In this document: positions 15,033-23,627 of the stretch, piece after piece
How positions within the stretch are numbered: position 1 is the first letter of the stretch
Layout: each line of letters begins with the position of its first letter
NCBI GenBank assembly: GCA_035570055.1
Contig: DATMLM010000058.1
Span: forward strand, 10,414 to 74,413
Direction: 5' to 3'
Length of the DNA: 64,000 nt
Source of the DNA: DASRDS01 sp035570055
GTDB taxonomy: Bacteria; Gemmatimonadota; Gemmatimonadetes; Gemmatimonadales; Gemmatimonadaceae
The notes under the pieces: model-generated
Told to the model about the DNA's origin: nothing
Seen by the model: only the letters and a program-made list of their open reading frames with translations
Database searches by the model: none
Translations under genes and position numbers: made by a program

Positions 15033-17475
15033 GGCCGCCCACCTGCGACGGCACCTGCGCGCGCAGCTCGCCTTCGTCGAGGCGATACCCGTACAGGTAC
15101 GAGTAGTAGCGATACGCCCCGGCGGCGCGCACGTCGTTCAAGATCGACCCCAGATGGCGCACGGGAACGAAGCGGTCCATCGCCTGGAGCCGCGCCTGCG
15201 CCATCTTGAGGTCGCTGCGTCCGACGCGGAGCACGACGACCAGCGCGCCGGTGGCTTTCGCGAGCGCAAACGGATCGATGCCGGCGCCGAGGGGCGGCGA
15301 GTCGACGATGATCACGTCGAAGAACGGCCGCACGGCCGACATGAACGCCTCGAGCGCATTCGACTGCAGCAGCTCGGGCCCGCGATGCCGGCGCGTGCCG
15401 CAGGTGACGAGCGTCAGCCCTTCGTAATCGGTCTCTTGCAGGACTTCGTCGAGCGCCGAGTGATTCAGGAGATAGTCGAGGAGTCCCGGCGACTGCCGCA
15501 TCCCGAACGTCTCGTGGAGCTGTCCGCGCCGAATGTCACCGTCGATGAGCAGCGTCCGCCGGCCGCTCTCGGCGAATGACATCGCCAAGTTGGACGACAC
15601 GAGGGATTTGCCCTCTCCGGCGCCAGGACTCGTGATCGTGAACTGCACGGGTCCATCGGGCGGGAACATCTCCTTGATGTGCAACCGAATCGTTCGGAAC
15701 GCCTCGATGACTTGCGCGCTGATCTCCGGGTCGGCCTTGCGCTGCTTCGGTGTCGGCAGACTCGGCACGGTGCCAATGATGGGGAGCCCGAGCTCATCGG
15801 ACGCCTGCTCCGGATGGCGGAACCGTGGATCGAGGCGGTCGAGCAGGAGCGCGAGGCCGAGGCCGGCCCCCAGGCCACCGAAGACGGCCATGAGCAGGAC
15901 GCGCGGCGCGGTGTTGCGCGACGGTGCTTGCGGCACGCCGGCGCGGTCGACGATCTCGACGTCCGGGATCGCGCTCGCTTCGGCGAGCCTCGAATCCTCG
16001 TACGCTTTGTTCAGGCTCGTGTACAGCTCGCCGGCCGACGTGACCTCGCGCTGGAGACGCATGAGGTCAATCGTGCGCGCGGGCACGTTCGCCACCACCC
16101 GCTCACTCTCGCCGAGCTGCTTCGTGTACGTCGCATCCTGCGTTTCGAGGCGCTTGAGCGACTGTTCGGCCAGCGCCGGGATCGTGACGGTATAGATGTT
16201 GTCGACGACCCGCTTGGCGTCGATGACGGCCTTGTACTGGTCGGTGTATGTCTGCTGCAGGTTGCGCAGCTCCGCCGACTTGGTGTTGTAGTCGTTGATC
16301 GCGCCGCGGAGGTTGTCGGAACCGACCATGAGCGACGGGATGGCGAGCAAGCCGTCGGGTGTCGCCTTGCCGATGCGCATATCGGTGAGGATCGCCTGCG
16401 CCGACTGGATGTCGCGGCTCAAGTTCTCGTGCTCGACCTTGAGCGCGAGATAGGTCGAGACGGCCGGGTCACCGGTCACGGACGGAATCTGCTGCGACTG
16501 ACCGGGTTGCGAGATAGCCGATGGCGAGGTCTGGCTCTGCCTGATCGCCACTTCCTGGAACGATTGGAAATTTTTCTCGGCGCGCGCCAGCCGATCGCGC
16601 GCGATGCTCAGCTGGTCGCCGATCGTCTGCGTGAGCTGCGTGTTCTTCTGCTTTTTCAACTCGGCGGCGACGGCGAGGTACTGGTCGAGCCACTGATTCA
16701 GGGTGTTCGCGGCCTCGTTGGCATTCCAGCTGTCGAGCGAGATGCGGAGCAAGTTGCTAGCGTCGGGCAACACGAGCGTCGCGCGCGCCGCGAGGCCGTT
16801 CGCGGCGTCGGGGATGGACGAGACGGAGAACACGAGCTTGCGTCCGGGCTTGAACGCCGCGCGGGGCGGTTGCCAGCGCATCCCCAGGTGGAGACCGACG
16901 GAATCGCCGGGCACGCCGTGTTCGAGGGCCGTTCCCTTCTTAGTCGTCAGCGTGTACTGCCGGCCGGTCGGCGCGACGGTGAGAATGAAATCGCCGGGTT
17001 GATACTGGTCAGCGAGCGCGAACTGTTGGAAGAAGTCCGCGTCCTTTTCGTCGTGATGGATGTAGAGGCCGAGCTTGACCACGACGGGCTCGACGACGCG
17101 ATACGCTTTGAACAGGTCGGTCCACGCCTGGGTCTCGAGGAACTGTCCGGACGAGATCGGGCCGTTCCCACCACCATTCCCGTGTCCTTCGACCGCGATG
17201 AGGATCGTGGCGTGGGATTCGTATGACGGCGCCACCATCCGCGTGGCGATGAACCCGCCAGCCGCGCCAAGCACGAAGCAGCCGGCAATGAGCCATTTGA
17301 AACGGACCATCGCCGCGATATAGCGGTGCCAGGGCGTTTTCTTCTCGCCGCCCTCGCCGCCCCCACGGGCTTCGATCGGCGGACCCCATTGTTGCAACGG
17401 CGCCAGCGCCTGCCCCTCAGGGGAAGCTGGTGTCAGCGCCGTCGACGGCGTTGGCGGGAGCGTCATGCGATTCAC
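15016..17475 (-). CDS. Wzc-type polysaccharide co-polymerase and tyrosine autokinase
   Basis: About 819 residues. Domain order: cytoplasmic Pro-rich N-terminus, first membrane segment (WLIAGCFVLGAAGGFIA), Wzz/GNVR periplasmic region with coiled coil, second membrane segment (VLLMAVFGGLGAGLGLALLL), then a CapB/CpsD-type kinase. Walker A is GAGEGKS near residue 620, Walker A' is LLIDGDIRRG and Walker B is VIIVDSPPLG. The C-terminus has a tyrosine cluster (YRYYSYLYGYR) for autophosphorylation. It controls chain length and export of exopolysaccharide. The start is the GTG at 17475 or the ATG at 17466. It is apart from the main EPS locus but next to the sigma-54 regulator. Confidence 0.93.
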   Translation of the reverse strand: MNRMTLPPTPSTALTPASPEGQALAPLQQWGPPIEARGGGEGGEKKTPWHRYIAAMVRFKWLIAGCFVLGAAGGFIATRMVAPSYESHATILIAVEGHGNGGGNGPISSGQFLETQAWTDLFKAYRVVEPVVVKLGLYIHHDEKDADFFQQFALADQYQPGDFILTVAPTGRQYTLTTKKGTALEHGVPGDSVGLHLGMRWQPPRAAFKPGRKLVFSVSSIPDAANGLAARATLVLPDASNLLRISLDSWNANEAANTLNQWLDQYLAVAAELKKQKNTQLTQTIGDQLSIARDRLARAEKNFQSFQEVAIRQSQTSPSAISQPGQSQQIPSVTGDPAVSTYLALKVEHENLSRDIQSAQAILTDMRIGKATPDGLLAIPSLMVGSDNLRGAINDYNTKSAELRNLQQTYTDQYKAVIDAKRVVDNIYTVTIPALAEQSLKRLETQDATYTKQLGESERVVANVPARTIDLMRLQREVTSAGELYTSLNKAYEDSRLAEASAIPDVEIVDRAGVPQAPSRNTAPRVLLMAVFGGLGAGLGLALLLDRLDPRFRHPEQASDELGLPIIGTVPSLPTPKQRKADPEISAQVIEAFRTIRLHIKEMFPPDGPVQFTITSPGAGEGKSLVSSNLAMSFAESGRRTLLIDGDIRRGQLHETFGMRQSPGLLDYLLNHSALDEVLQETDYEGLTLVTCGTRRHRGPELLQSNALEAFMSAVRPFFDVIIVDSPPLGAGIDPFALAKATGALVVVLRVGRSDLKMAQARLQAMDRFVPVRHLGSILNDVRAAGAYRYYSYLYGYRLDEGELRAQVPSQVGGLIGRK

Positions 17476-17511
17476 GTGAATTTAATTGGATAGGAGACTG
17501 GGCATGACTGC

Positions 17512-17526
17512 GCAAAAAGGGGCCCA
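17512..17526 (-). promoter_or_regulatory. Candidate sigma-54 promoter of the tyrosine kinase gene
   Basis: Read on the minus strand: TGGGCCCCTTTTTGC, with GG and GC separated by exactly 10 bases and the -12 box TTTGC intact. The predicted transcript starts near 17500, about 25 bases before the GTG. The divergent gene encodes a sigma-54 activator. Confidence 0.6.
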
Positions 17527-17612
17527 GCCAAGTTGTTTATAGCTAGCGGACCTCAACACTTGTATGCCGTGACTATACAACAGAATTGTTGGTCAATTGC
17601 AACGGAATATGA

Positions 17613-17639
17613 TTGACAGATGCAACACTTTGTTGTAAT
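17613..17639 (+). promoter_or_regulatory. Candidate sigma-70 promoter of the response regulator
   Basis: TTGACA (17613-17618) and TGTAAT (17634-17639) are separated by 15 bases, two short of ideal. The spacer contains ATGCAACACTT, an element that recurs near other EPS promoters, so autoregulation is possible. Confidence 0.4.
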
Positions 17640-17682
17640 TACTAGGCGCCGAAAAGTTAGAAGTCACTCATCTAGGAGCCTC

Positions 17683-19236
17683 ATGTCGTCCTCGGCCTTC
17701 TCCTCTGATCTGCCAATAAGTGATGTATCGGCGCCCCCTTCGGTCGAAACGCCCGCGATGGGCAGGGAGCCGTTGGCGATCGCGCCCGAGGTGAAGGCCA
17801 GTCTGCGGCTCCTGCTCGTTGATGACGATCGGACGCTGCGGGAAGGCTGCCTCAGTGTTTTACAGCTGGACGGCTACAATGTCACAGCTACTGGACGTGG
17901 TGACGAGGCGATTGATCTCGTCAAGCGGCGTCGGTTCGACATCATTCTTGTCGATCTCTATCTGACACCGCTGTCCGGCATGGACATCTTGGCGGCGGCG
18001 CTCGAGGCTCATAAGGACACGATTGTCATCGTGATGACGGGCAATCCCAGCGTCACGTCGAGCATCGAAGCCCTGCGCGCTGGCGCGTGGGACTACCTGC
18101 CCAAGCCCTTCTCGGCGTCCCACCTGCAGATTCTCATCGGCCGCGCATCGCACGCGGTCGCTGTCGCTCGCGAGACCCGTGATCTCAAGGCCAAGCTCGT
18201 CGAACAGAGCTCGAACTCAGACCGGATCACGTTGCTCGGTATCTCGCCGGCTTTCCGTCAGGCCGTCGATCTCGCTCGCCGCGTCGCCTCCACGGACGCC
18301 TCGGTCATGATCAGTGGAGAATCGGGGACCGGCAAAGAACTGATAGCCCAGTTCATTCATCGACACAGCCGTCGCGCGAGTCGTAAGCTGGTTCCTATAA
18401 ATTGCGCCGCTTTGCCTGAGCCCCTGCTCGAATCCGAGATGTTCGGGCATCGCAAGGGATCCTTTACCGGCGCGGATAGAGACAAACCTGGGTTATTGGA
18501 AACCGCGAACGGTGGGACGCTGTTTCTGGACGAGCTCACTGAAATGTCTCACCCGTTGCAAGCCAAGTTGCTGCGGGTACTGCAAGACGGCGTTGTGCGG
18601 CGAGTCGGCAGCGAGCAACAGGATGCTGTTGTTGACGTGCGTTTCATCTCGGCTACCAATCGCGAGCCGCAAGAAGCCGTGAACGCGGGGATTCTCAGAG
18701 AGGATTTGTTTTATCGGCTCCGCGTGGTGCCGATCAAGCTCCCGCCGCTCCGCAAGAGATTAGAGGATATTCCGCTGCTCGCGAATCATTTTTTGACTCA
18801 CTATTGGGAGCGTCATCGCCCGGCAGGCGAGCCGCTTCCCAAGTTGAGTGAGGCGGCGATCGAGCTGCTGCGCTCCCGGCCGTGGAGAGGGAATGTCCGG
18901 GAGTTGCAGAACGTGATCGAGCACGTCGCGGTGATCATCGAGCCGGGCAAGCCGATTCGCGCCGAGGACATTCCGGCGCTCGATGACGCGGGCCACCCGA
19001 GCGCCGCGGCGGCCGATGGCGGGATGCCGCCGGCGATCATGACCGACGCCTATCACTTGGCGAAGGAAAAGCTCGTCGCCCATTTCGAGAAGGAGTACCT
19101 GCAACGCCTCGTCGTGCGCGCGGGCGGCAACATGTCGCGCGCCGCGCGCCTGGCGAACATCGACCGGACGACGTTGTATCGTCTGATGGAGAAACACGGA
19201 TTCCGCCGCGACGAGCTGGCCGGGACGCTCGAGTGA
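17683..19236 (+). CDS. Sigma-54-dependent response regulator, NtrC/PrsR-like
   Basis: About 517 residues from the ATG at 17683, preceded by AGGAG at 8 bases. The receiver domain has the acidic pocket D47-D49, phospho-acceptor D91 and K141 in LPKPF. The AAA+ domain has Walker A GESGTGKE (212-219) and the sigma-54 contact loop GSFTGA (259-264; Ser for the usual Ala, a tolerated variant). A Fis-type helix-turn-helix (MSRAARLANIDRTTLYRLMEKHGF) ends the protein. The next gene is its likely kinase. Adjacent sigma-54-like promoters make the EPS genes its probable targets. Confidence 0.93.
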   Translation: MSSSAFSSDLPISDVSAPPSVETPAMGREPLAIAPEVKASLRLLLVDDDRTLREGCLSVLQLDGYNVTATGRGDEAIDLVKRRRFDIILVDLYLTPLSGMDILAAALEAHKDTIVIVMTGNPSVTSSIEALRAGAWDYLPKPFSASHLQILIGRASHAVAVARETRDLKAKLVEQSSNSDRITLLGISPAFRQAVDLARRVASTDASVMISGESGTGKELIAQFIHRHSRRASRKLVPINCAALPEPLLESEMFGHRKGSFTGADRDKPGLLETANGGTLFLDELTEMSHPLQAKLLRVLQDGVVRRVGSEQQDAVVDVRFISATNREPQEAVNAGILREDLFYRLRVVPIKLPPLRKRLEDIPLLANHFLTHYWERHRPAGEPLPKLSEAAIELLRSRPWRGNVRELQNVIEHVAVIIEPGKPIRAEDIPALDDAGHPSAAAADGGMPPAIMTDAYHLAKEKLVAHFEKEYLQRLVVRAGGNMSRAARLANIDRTTLYRLMEKHGFRRDELAGTLE

Positions 19237-20333
19237 CCCCAGTGGAAGCAGCTCCGCGGCGCATCACACCTACGCCGCGCGAAGCTCCGCCGCCTGGCAG
19301 CGGTGTCGTCCTGCTACTCGCGCAGGCGGCCGTCCGCGCGGTGGCGGCCTGGGACCCGGACGACGTCTCGGGAGCGACCGCTGACGACATCGGCCCGCCC
19401 ATGGCCGCGCTGGCTGAAGCGGCCCAGCGCGTCTCCGTCGGCGGGAAGGCGGAGCTCGCGGCGCTGCCCGTCAGCATTCCAGCCCGGCGGCTGCTCGACG
19501 CGTTGCGGCGTCAGATCTTGGAGAGCGCGGCCGGCGGCAGTTACGCGGCCGACGATGCCGTGTCGGCGTGTCTCGCCCTCGAGCGCGTGCACGAGGCGAT
19601 CGAGGCTGACACGGCTCAGCGATTCGCGAATCGCCTCTCCGGATCAGATGCGCTGCCGCTCGTCGTCGAGGTCGCGCACGACATGCGTTCGCCGCTCGCG
19701 TCGATCTTGTTTTTGGCCGAGCGGTTGCGCTCGAGCCAGAGTGGCCCGCTGACGCAGATTCAGGAGCGGCAGCTGGGACTTATTTACAGCGCCGCGTTCG
19801 GCCTCAGCGCGTTGGCCGGGGATGTGATCGAGCTCGCCCGAGGGGATTGGCTGATCGATCAAAAGCCGATTCCCTTCTCCGTCGCTGATATTTTGCGATC
19901 AGTTGGCGCGATCGTTCAGCCGATAGCTGAAGAGAAAGGCCTCACGGTTCGGCTCGAACCGCCGGAGGCCGACTCGAGGGTAGGCTACCCCGCGGCGCTC
20001 AATCGTGTGCTGCTCAACCTGACGACGAACGCGCTCAAGTTTACGGCCGAGGGCTCTGTCGAGGTGACGGCTCGGCCCAAGTCCCGGACACGACTGGAGT
20101 TCGCCGTGCAGGACACCGGCCGCGGGATCCCTCCGGCGGTCATGGCGACGTTGTTCGATGCGTTCCGGCGCCGGCAGCGGCCCGGCGATTTCACGTTCTC
20201 GAGCGCCGGTCTCGGGCTCGCGATTTGCCGGAAGCTGGTCGCATCGATGGAGGGGGAATTGGGGGTCGACACATCGGAGTCCGGGACTCGATTTTTCTTC
20301 GAGCTCGATCTTCCCCTCGCCTCCAAGATGTGA
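19233..20333 (+). CDS. Soluble sensor histidine kinase
   Basis: 366 residues. The phospho-acceptor H-box is VVEVAHDMRSPLASILFL. The ATPase domain shows the N box (NLTTNALKFT), G1 (DTGRGIP) and G2 (GLGLAICRKL). No membrane segment or signal peptide is present. The first ~130 residues are not a recognisable sensor domain, so the signal is probably cytoplasmic or delivered by another protein. The GTG start overlaps the regulator stop (GTGA), which makes the two a cognate pair. It differs from membrane-bound PrsK kinases of other EPS systems. Confidence 0.92.
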   Translation: MTPVEAAPRRITPTPREAPPPGSGVVLLLAQAAVRAVAAWDPDDVSGATADDIGPPMAALAEAAQRVSVGGKAELAALPVSIPARRLLDALRRQILESAAGGSYAADDAVSACLALERVHEAIEADTAQRFANRLSGSDALPLVVEVAHDMRSPLASILFLAERLRSSQSGPLTQIQERQLGLIYSAAFGLSALAGDVIELARGDWLIDQKPIPFSVADILRSVGAIVQPIAEEKGLTVRLEPPEADSRVGYPAALNRVLLNLTTNALKFTAEGSVEVTARPKSRTRLEFAVQDTGRGIPPAVMATLFDAFRRRQRPGDFTFSSAGLGLAICRKLVASMEGELGVDTSESGTRFFFELDLPLASKM

Positions 20334-20797
20334 AATACTGGCTCCTCAAATCCGAGCCCACTTCGTTTTCGTGGGACGATCTCTGGAAGAGTCCGAAACG
20401 CACGACCCGCTGGGACGGCGTGCGCAACTTCCAGGCGCGCAATTATCTGCGCGATGATATGCACGTCGGCGACCTGGCGTTTTTCTATCACTCGAGCGCC
20501 GACCCCACGGCCATCGTCGGAATCGCCGAGGTGGTCAAGGCCGGCTACCCCGATGAGACAGCGTTCGATCCGTCAGACGACCATCACGACCCCAAGAGCA
20601 AACGCGATGCGCCGCTCTGGTACTCGATTGACATTCGTGCCAAAGAGCCCGCGAAAAAGCCCATTACTCTTGCTGAGTTGAGACAGCAGAAGGGTCTCGC
20701 CCACATGGTGCTGCTGCAAAAGGGTAGCCGGCTTTCCGTTCAGCCCGTGTCCGAGGCTGAGTGGAAGTTGATCTATCGATTAGCTTTTGGCGGATGA
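20330..20797 (+). CDS. EVE domain protein
   Basis: About 155 residues from the GTG at 20330, overlapping the kinase stop (GTGA). KYWLLKSEPTSFSWDDL, WDGVRNFQARNYLRDDMHVGDLAFFYHSS and the C-terminal LAHMVLLQKGSRLSVQPV are hallmarks of bacterial EVE proteins, a PUA-like fold that binds modified bases. The cellular role of such stand-alone members is not settled. Confidence 0.92.
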   Translation: MKYWLLKSEPTSFSWDDLWKSPKRTTRWDGVRNFQARNYLRDDMHVGDLAFFYHSSADPTAIVGIAEVVKAGYPDETAFDPSDDHHDPKSKRDAPLWYSIDIRAKEPAKKPITLAELRQQKGLAHMVLLQKGSRLSVQPVSEAEWKLIYRLAFGG

Positions 20798-22068
20798 CCG
20801 ACTCCCTCAAAGTCACTGACCAGCGGACAAGCACGTCGTACGACCTGCCGATCACCGATGGCGCCATCCGCGCCACTGATCTCAAAAGCCTCGTCAGCTA
20901 CGATCCGGCGTTTCTCAATACGGCGTCGTGTCGCAGCGCCATCACGTACATCGACGGCGAAAAGGGCATCCTTCGATATCGGGGCTACCCGATCGAGCAG
21001 CTCGCCGAGAAGGCCAGCTTTCTCGAAGTCGCGTGGCTGCTCCGGCACGGCGAGCTGCCGAAACAGCCCGAGTACGACAAGTTCGTGCACAATGTCACGT
21101 ACCACACGTACGTGCACGAGAACCTGCGCACGTTCTTGACCGGGTTCCGCTACGACGCGCACCCGATGTCGATGATGTGCAGCGCGGTCGCGGCCCTGTC
21201 GTCGTTCTATCCCGAAGCCAAGGCCATCTTCGATCCCGAGCAGCGCGACATCTCGATCATTCGCTTGATCGCGAAGATGCCGACGATCGCGGCGTTCATC
21301 TACCGGCACATGAAGGGCCTGCCCTACGTGTACCCGGACAATGACCTCTCGTACAGCGAGAACTTCCTGTCGATGGTCGCGCGGATGAGCGAATCGAAGT
21401 ATCGCGCCAACCCCGTGTTCACCCGGGCGATCGAGATCTTGTTCATCCTGCACGCGGATCACGAGCAGAACGCCTCGACCAATGCGGTCCGGGCCATCGG
21501 GTCGACGCACGTCGATCCCTTCTCGGCCATCGCCGGCGGTATTGCCGCGCTCTACGGGCCGCTCCACGGCGGGGCGAACGAAGCCGTTCTGCGCATGATC
21601 GAGGAGATCGGCGACGTCAAGAACGTCCCCGGGTTCATCGAATCCGTGAAGAAAGGCTCCGGCCGCCTCATGGGCTTCGGCCATCGCGTATACAAGAGCT
21701 ACGATCCACGGGCAAAGATCGTGAAGCGGCTGGCCGACGACGTGCTGGCATCCGTTGGCGTCGATAAGGACATGGCTATCGCCCAAGAGCTCGAGCGAAT
21801 CGCGCTCCAGGACGATTACTTCGTCTCCCGCAAGCTGTACCCGAACGTCGATTTCTATACCGGGTTGATCTATCGGGCGATGAAGTTTCCGACCTCATTC
21901 TTTACGGTGCTGTTCGCGATCGCGCGGACCACCGGGTGGCTCGCCCAGTGGGAGGAAGGGCTGCTCGACAAGGAGCAGAAGATCGCCCGGCCGAAGCAGA
22001 TCTATACCGGGCAGGGTGAGCGCCCGTACTCCAGCCCCCTCGTCAAGCGGATAGTTACGCCGTCCTGA
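20794..22068 (+). CDS. gltA: Citrate synthase (type II)
   Basis: About 424 residues, standard for GltA. Key blocks: DGEKGILRYRGYPIEQLAE, LHADHEQNASTNAVR (catalytic His region), GPLHGGANEAVL with the active-site His, and MGFGHRVYKSYDPRAKIVK. It condenses acetyl-CoA with oxaloacetate. The ATG overlaps the EVE gene stop (ATGA), so this TCA-cycle gene is probably co-transcribed with the two-component pair, an unusual arrangement. Confidence 0.96.
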   Translation: MTDSLKVTDQRTSTSYDLPITDGAIRATDLKSLVSYDPAFLNTASCRSAITYIDGEKGILRYRGYPIEQLAEKASFLEVAWLLRHGELPKQPEYDKFVHNVTYHTYVHENLRTFLTGFRYDAHPMSMMCSAVAALSSFYPEAKAIFDPEQRDISIIRLIAKMPTIAAFIYRHMKGLPYVYPDNDLSYSENFLSMVARMSESKYRANPVFTRAIEILFILHADHEQNASTNAVRAIGSTHVDPFSAIAGGIAALYGPLHGGANEAVLRMIEEIGDVKNVPGFIESVKKGSGRLMGFGHRVYKSYDPRAKIVKRLADDVLASVGVDKDMAIAQELERIALQDDYFVSRKLYPNVDFYTGLIYRAMKFPTSFFTVLFAIARTTGWLAQWEEGLLDKEQKIARPKQIYTGQGERPYSSPLVKRIVTPS

Positions 22069-22100
22069 CGTTGTTGACGTAACGCGGCTACAGTGGGGGT

Positions 22101-23627
22101 ATGATCGTTCGCCGAATGCACCGATCGCGCCCCCGCGAGCTGGTGGTCGTGGCTTTTGTCTCGACCATCCTGCTCCTGCCGACCCTCACGTATGGGCTCG
22201 GCTTCGACCACGGATTCATGCAGTACATCGGCCGTGGCATGCTCCACGGGCTGTGGCCGTATGTCGATACGTTTGACACCTCGTTTCCCGCTGTGTATGT
22301 GCTGCATATGGCGGTCATCGGGATCGGGGGCGAGTCGGTCTTAGCGATCCGCATCGCCGATCTGCTCATCCAGATCGTCACGGCCCTGTTGCTCTTCACT
22401 CTCGCGCGGCGGATCTACGGGCCGCGCGCGGGGTTGTTTGCGGCGGCGCTCTACGCGATCGCCTACACAGCTGGGACGTACTATCACACGGCGCAGCGGG
22501 ATGGGTATCTCGTCCCTTGCCTGCTCGCATGCCTCTGGGGCATCTGGATCTACCTCGACAACCCAGGCCGTCGCGCACCTCTCGTCTGGGCCGCGCTCGC
22601 CGCCGGAATCGGGGTCCTCTTTCGTCCCACGTACGTGCTGCTCGTCGCGCTCGGCGCAATGGTCTTGGCGTTCCGTCCCCGACGTGAGCGTTCGATCATG
22701 GACGCGGCGCTCTTCGCTCTCGTCGCCGCCTTGCCCATGTTTGCGTTTCTGGGGATATATGCGATCACGGGACATGGGCGCGCGATTGCCGATCTGCTCA
22801 CGTTTGCGAGCAGCGTCTACGTGGGACTCGAGCGTCAGACGCGAAGCGTCGTCGTGATGCGTTTCTGGGACTACGTGCCCCACGTCGTGTGGCTCGGCGT
22901 CGTACTGACGATCGTCGCGGCTCTCCGGGGTCAGTTTGGTGACCACCGGCGTGAGCTGATGACACTGGCCCTCGTCTTCGTGGGCTGCGTGCTGATCCGG
23001 CTGTGGGAGTCCAAGGCCTGGCGCTATCAGTACTGGCCGCCGCTCGCTGTGCTGTGCCTCGCCGCCGGACTCGGCTGGGGATGGGTTGTCCGCAATCGCA
23101 TCGCGTTCGGCGCGGTCGCCGTCCTGGTGCTCGGGCTGGAGCTCGGCCGCACCGGGCTCGCGCGCTACACGCACTGGACGCCGATGCCGATGGTCGCGGA
23201 TAGCCCGGATCAGGAAGCGATGGCCGAGTATCTCCATGGGCATGCGCAATCCAGTGACCGCATACAGATGTGGGGGCCCGAGACGATCGTGCTCTTCGCG
23301 AGCGGCGCCCGCTCGGCCACCCGCTTTATCGACACGAACATGTTCTTCTGCCCGGACCCGACGAACTTCCACCACTTGCTCCTGTTCACCGACTGTCCGC
23401 ATTGGAACAAGCCGATCCAGGTCGCGTTCCTGCGCGAGATGCTCGATACGCTGACGGCGCATCCGCCGACGTACATCGCCGCGCACTACGCGAACGGGTC
23501 GATGACGATCGACACGACGTATTGCTTGGCGCCGGACCTCCCGGCGCTCCGCGACCTGATCGACCGCAAGTATCAGCGGGCGGCGACGTTCGGGCCGTGG
23601 TCCGTGTTCAAGCTCGCGACCCCGTGA
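22101..23627 (+). CDS. GT-C type membrane glycosyltransferase (family 39-like)
   Basis: 508 residues with about 10 hydrophobic segments. The first lumenal loop contains an acidic residue (FDHGFMQYIGRGMLHGLWPYVDTFD), as in dolichol- or polyprenyl-phosphate-sugar-dependent transferases. A soluble C-terminal part of about 130 residues follows (MADSPDQEAMAEYL-like region, GPETIVLFASGARS). It should transfer a sugar from a lipid carrier on the periplasmic face. It follows gltA by 32 bases. Sugar and acceptor are unknown. Confidence 0.82.
   Translation: MIVRRMHRSRPRELVVVAFVSTILLLPTLTYGLGFDHGFMQYIGRGMLHGLWPYVDTFDTSFPAVYVLHMAVIGIGGESVLAIRIADLLIQIVTALLLFTLARRIYGPRAGLFAAALYAIAYTAGTYYHTAQRDGYLVPCLLACLWGIWIYLDNPGRRAPLVWAALAAGIGVLFRPTYVLLVALGAMVLAFRPRRERSIMDAALFALVAALPMFAFLGIYAITGHGRAIADLLTFASSVYVGLERQTRSVVVMRFWDYVPHVVWLGVVLTIVAALRGQFGDHRRELMTLALVFVGCVLIRLWESKAWRYQYWPPLAVLCLAAGLGWGWVVRNRIAFGAVAVLVLGLELGRTGLARYTHWTPMPMVADSPDQEAMAEYLHGHAQSSDRIQMWGPETIVLFASGARSATRFIDTNMFFCPDPTNFHHLLLFTDCPHWNKPIQVAFLREMLDTLTAHPPTYIAAHYANGSMTIDTTYCLAPDLPALRDLIDRKYQRAATFGPWSVFKLATP

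Noticed and set aside
15679..17226. 515-codon plus-strand frame antisense to the tyrosine kinase
   Set aside because: Composition is that of a codon-shadow (Arg, Leu, Val, Gly rich) and the opposite strand has complete BY-kinase motifs.
22054..22083. GTTACG/CGTAAC inverted repeat after gltA as a terminator
   Set aside because: Six-base arms with an 18-base loop, no T-run, and the next gene follows in the same direction.
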